This document shows, piece after piece, positions 62,013-64,000 of a DNA stretch of 64,000 nt (its first letter is position 1; every line of letters begins with the position of its first letter). The position numbers were made by a program, and so were the translations under genes. Source of the DNA: Candidatus Tectimicrobiota bacterium (GTDB lineage Bacteria > JACPUC01); the NCBI GenBank assembly GCA_016192455.1, contig JACPUC010000019.1:1-64000 (forward strand), written 5' to 3'. The notes below the pieces were generated by a model. It did not search any database. It saw only the letters and a program-made list of their open reading frames with translations, and was not told where the DNA came from.

Positions 62013-62971
62013 GCCACCCCCTGCTCTTCGGTGACGAGTTGGATGAAGATCTCCTCCAGGCTCATGCTCAGCGGCCGCATCTCAAGCAAGCCCCACTGCC
62101 GGTCATGCACGGTGCGCGCCAGCTCGCGGCGCACGTCCACCTCCCTGGAGCTTGTCACCTGGAAGGCGTGCACCGTCGGCTGAGCGCCGTCGCCGCGCGG
62201 CATCTCCTGCGGCGCCACGTCGAGGACGCCGGGCACTCCCCGCAACGCCTGCTGCACCTGCGGCAGCGGTCCGTCCACCTGGAGGTACAGGGCGCGGCCT
62301 TTCTGCAGGCGCGCGTGCAGGTTCTCCGGCGTATCGACGGCCACGATCTTGCCGCGATTGATGATCGTCACCCGCTGGCAGATTTGGTTCACCTCCGGCA
62401 GGATGTGCGAGCTCAGGATGACGGTGCGGCGACCCGCCATGTTCTTGATCAGCTCGCGAATCTCGACGATCTGCTGCGGGTCGAGGCCGATGGTGGGCTC
62501 GTCGAGAATAAGGACCTCCGGGTCGTTCACCAACGCCTGGGCGATGCCCACCCGCTGGCGGTACCCCTTGGAGAGCTTGCCGACGGTGCGCTGCGTCATG
62601 TGCGCCAGGCCGCACTCCTCCAGCACTTTGGCCACGCTGCCCTGGCGCTGCCGGCGTGGCACGCCCTTCACCTCCGCGACGAAGTTGAGGTACTCGCTCA
62701 CTCGCAGCTCACTGTAGAGGGGCACCCCTTCGGGCAGGTAGCCGATGCGCCGGCGCACCTCGAGGGGTTCGGAAAAGACATCGTAGCCAGCGACCGTGGC
62801 GCTCCCCTCCGTGGCGGGAAGGAAGCAGGTGAGGATGCGCATCGTGGTCGTCTTGCCGGCGCCGTTCGGCCCAAGGAAGCCGAGCACCTCTCCGCTCTGC
62901 ACCTCGAACGACACCTTCGAGACCGCTTCGATGTTGCCGAACCGCTTGCTTAGGTTCTTTACCTCGATCAA
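62009..62971 (-). CDS. ABC transporter ATP-binding protein (GldA/CcmA-like)
   Basis: A 320-residue ATPase. Walker A FLGPNGAGKTTTMRIL, Q-loop IGYLPEGVPLY, signature LSKGYRQRVGIAQAL, Walker B VLILDEPTIGLDPQQ and the H-loop ILSSHILPEV are present. The C-terminal ~90 residues form the accessory domain of GldA-like exporters. First gene of the three-gene set. Confidence 0.93.
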   Translation of the reverse strand: MIEVKNLSKRFGNIEAVSKVSFEVQSGEVLGFLGPNGAGKTTTMRILTCFLPATEGSATVAGYDVFSEPLEVRRRIGYLPEGVPLYSELRVSEYLNFVAEVKGVPRRQRQGSVAKVLEECGLAHMTQRTVGKLSKGYRQRVGIAQALVNDPEVLILDEPTIGLDPQQIVEIRELIKNMAGRRTVILSSHILPEVNQICQRVTIINRGKIVAVDTPENLHARLQKGRALYLQVDGPLPQVQQALRGVPGVLDVAPQEMPRGDGAQPTVHAFQVTSSREVDVRRELARTVHDRQWGLLEMRPLSMSLEEIFIQLVTEEQGVA

Positions 62972-63422
62972 GGATGAGACTCCTCGGGCTCCCCTGTCGG
63001 GGAGGAAACGAGGTCTGGCGCAAGCTCTTCCCCCGCGGCTTCACGCAGCGCCGCCGGGGAACCATGCCGACGTGCACGACCTTTCCATGGCGGAGTGCCA
63101 CGCGCCGACATCTGACGGGCACCGTCCCTCAGGGATGCTTCCTGATCGTGGCCTTTCATGGTACGAGACCCCGGCTCGGAACACAAGGCCACCTCAGGCC
63201 TCTCCGGCCACGCTCCGTCCATGAACAGCCTCAGAAGCAGCAGGGCGCGCGCCGCGGGGGCACCCCTACTCGGGCTTCGCGGCGCGGCGACGGCGGAGCC
63301 GCGATCGTTCCCCTCCACTCCGGACCGGAGCCAGCGGGCTCCGCGGGGCCGGCGCGCCCTCCTCACCACGCGCGTCCCGAAGCAACATCGCTGCTCCGGG
63401 ACGCACCGCTCATCCCACGGCT
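62972..63422. other. Intergenic region between groEL and the ABC operon
   Basis: No gene supported. A 7-bp hairpin (CGGAGCC-AGCG-GGCTCCG) near 63330-63347, downstream of the groEL stop, could aid termination but lacks a T-run. Confidence 0.4.
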
Positions 63423-64000
63423 TTAGTGCATATGCCCATGATGGCCATGGCCGCCCTTCTTCTCCTCCTCTTCCTCCTCGGGCTTGTCGGTGATGAGCGC
63501 CTCGGTCGTCAGCATCACCCCGGCGATGCTCGCCGCGTTCTGCAACGCCGTTCGCACCACTTTCGTCGGATCGATGATGCCCCAGTCCATCAAGTCGCCG
63601 AACCGATCCAGTTGCGCGTCGTAGCCGTAGGAGGCGGAGGCATTCGCCTGCACCTGCTGCAGCACAATGCTCCCCTCCTTGCCGGCGTTGTTGGCAATCT
63701 GCTTCAGCGGCTCGGCGAGGGCCTGGCGGACAATGGCGAGGCCAAGCTGCTGGTCACCTTGCAGCTTCTCCTGGGCCATGGCGGCGGCCGCCCGCACGAG
63801 CGCCACGCCGCCGCCGGGCACGATGCCCTCCTCAACGGCGGCGCGGGTGGCATGCAGCGCATCTTCCACCCTGGCTTTCTTCTCTTTCATCTCCGCCTCG
63901 GTCGCCGCGCCTACCTTGATCACGGCAACCCCGCCCACGATCTTGGCAAGTCGCTCCTGCAACTTCTCGCGGTCATAGTCCGAGGTCGTCTCCTCGATCT
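63423..64000 (-). CDS. groEL: Chaperonin GroEL, C-terminal part (5' end outside window)
   Basis: The 3' third of GroEL runs off the right edge. The visible part begins in the intermediate/equatorial region ([26 protein letters not shown]) and includes [32 protein letters not shown] with the conserved GGG, and [20 protein letters not shown]. The tail is acidic and then His/Gly-rich ([10 protein letters not shown]), unlike the usual GGM repeats. Confidence 0.96.
   Translation of the reverse strand, partial: IEETTSDYDREKLQERLAKIVGGVAVIKVGAATEAEMKEKKARVEDALHATRAAVEEGIVPGGGVALVRAAAAMAQEKLQGDQQLGLAIVRQALAEPLKQIANNAGKEGSIVLQQVQANASASYGYDAQLDRFGDLMDWGIIDPTKVVRTALQNAASIAGVMLTTEALITDKPEEEEEEKKGGHGHHGHMH

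Overview
The window is a high-GC bacterial chromosome segment with dense coding, ATG/GTG/TTG starts, clear Shine-Dalgarno sites, UGA used as stop in most genes and CCA-encoding tRNAs. The gene set fits a Gram-negative, respiratory organism: C5-pathway tetrapyrrole synthesis, c-type cytochrome maturation, a Rieske/split-cytochrome-b complex with a large multihaem cytochrome, a sigma-54 response regulator and GldA/F/G-type ABC genes. MmgE/PrpD, a luciferase-like oxidoreductase, aryl-CoA-ligase-like enzymes and NitT/TauT transport are common in uncultivated Desulfobacterota, NC10/Rokubacteria and Tectomicrobia-like lineages. I cannot place it more closely from sequence alone.

Layout. 0.5-3 kb: sigma-54 response regulator and endonuclease V. 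3.3-12 kb: a GSA-aminomutase-like gene, a glutaryl-CoA-dehydrogenase-like gene, and the minus-strand tetrapyrrole operon hemX/ccsA-hemA-hemC-cobA/hemD-hemB. 12.4-18.7 kb: an SDR reductase, nrdR, glyA, uvrA. 19-29.7 kb: catabolic genes (two PaaK-like ligases, an orphan molybdenum hydroxylase large subunit, DUF309, a CrtI-like FAD enzyme, an LLM oxidoreductase, a Liv-type binding protein, a UbiD-like remnant) with palindromic intergenic repeats. 29.7-32.5 kb: an AT-richer accessory patch with an HsdR-N/DUF5655 protein and a HigBA-type toxin-antitoxin pair between imperfect direct repeats. 32.5-40 kb: MmgE/PrpD, a NitT/TauT ABC transporter and two tandem, nearly identical radical-SAM-like proteins. 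40-47 kb: a secreted protein, a YVTN propeller and the quinol:cytochrome c complex (Rieske, cyt b, cyt b C-terminal subunit, octahaem c, monohaem c). 47-52.7 kb: the cytochrome c maturation cluster. 53-64 kb: amidase, tRNA-Glu and tRNA-Lys, purine permease, a perfect parS-like site, a cysteine hydrolase, a pilin, an Mrr-like nuclease, GldA/F/G-type ABC genes and the 3' part of groEL.

The most notable result is two genes read through in-frame UGA codons in the cytochrome c maturation cluster. One is a membrane-anchored TlpA/CcmG-like thioredoxin whose active site reads U-Q-S-C. The other is an exported DUF1573-like protein with a Cys-Sec-Pro-Pro motif. Each UGA is followed at 16-18 nt by a hairpin with a 5-nt loop carrying G at position 2, as expected for a bacterial SECIS. 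The two genes bracket ccmF, a ccmI-like gene and ccmH on one strand. This suggests a selenocysteine-based thiol relay for haem attachment to the cytochromes encoded just downstream. The Sec reading rests on sequence; the relay is inference.
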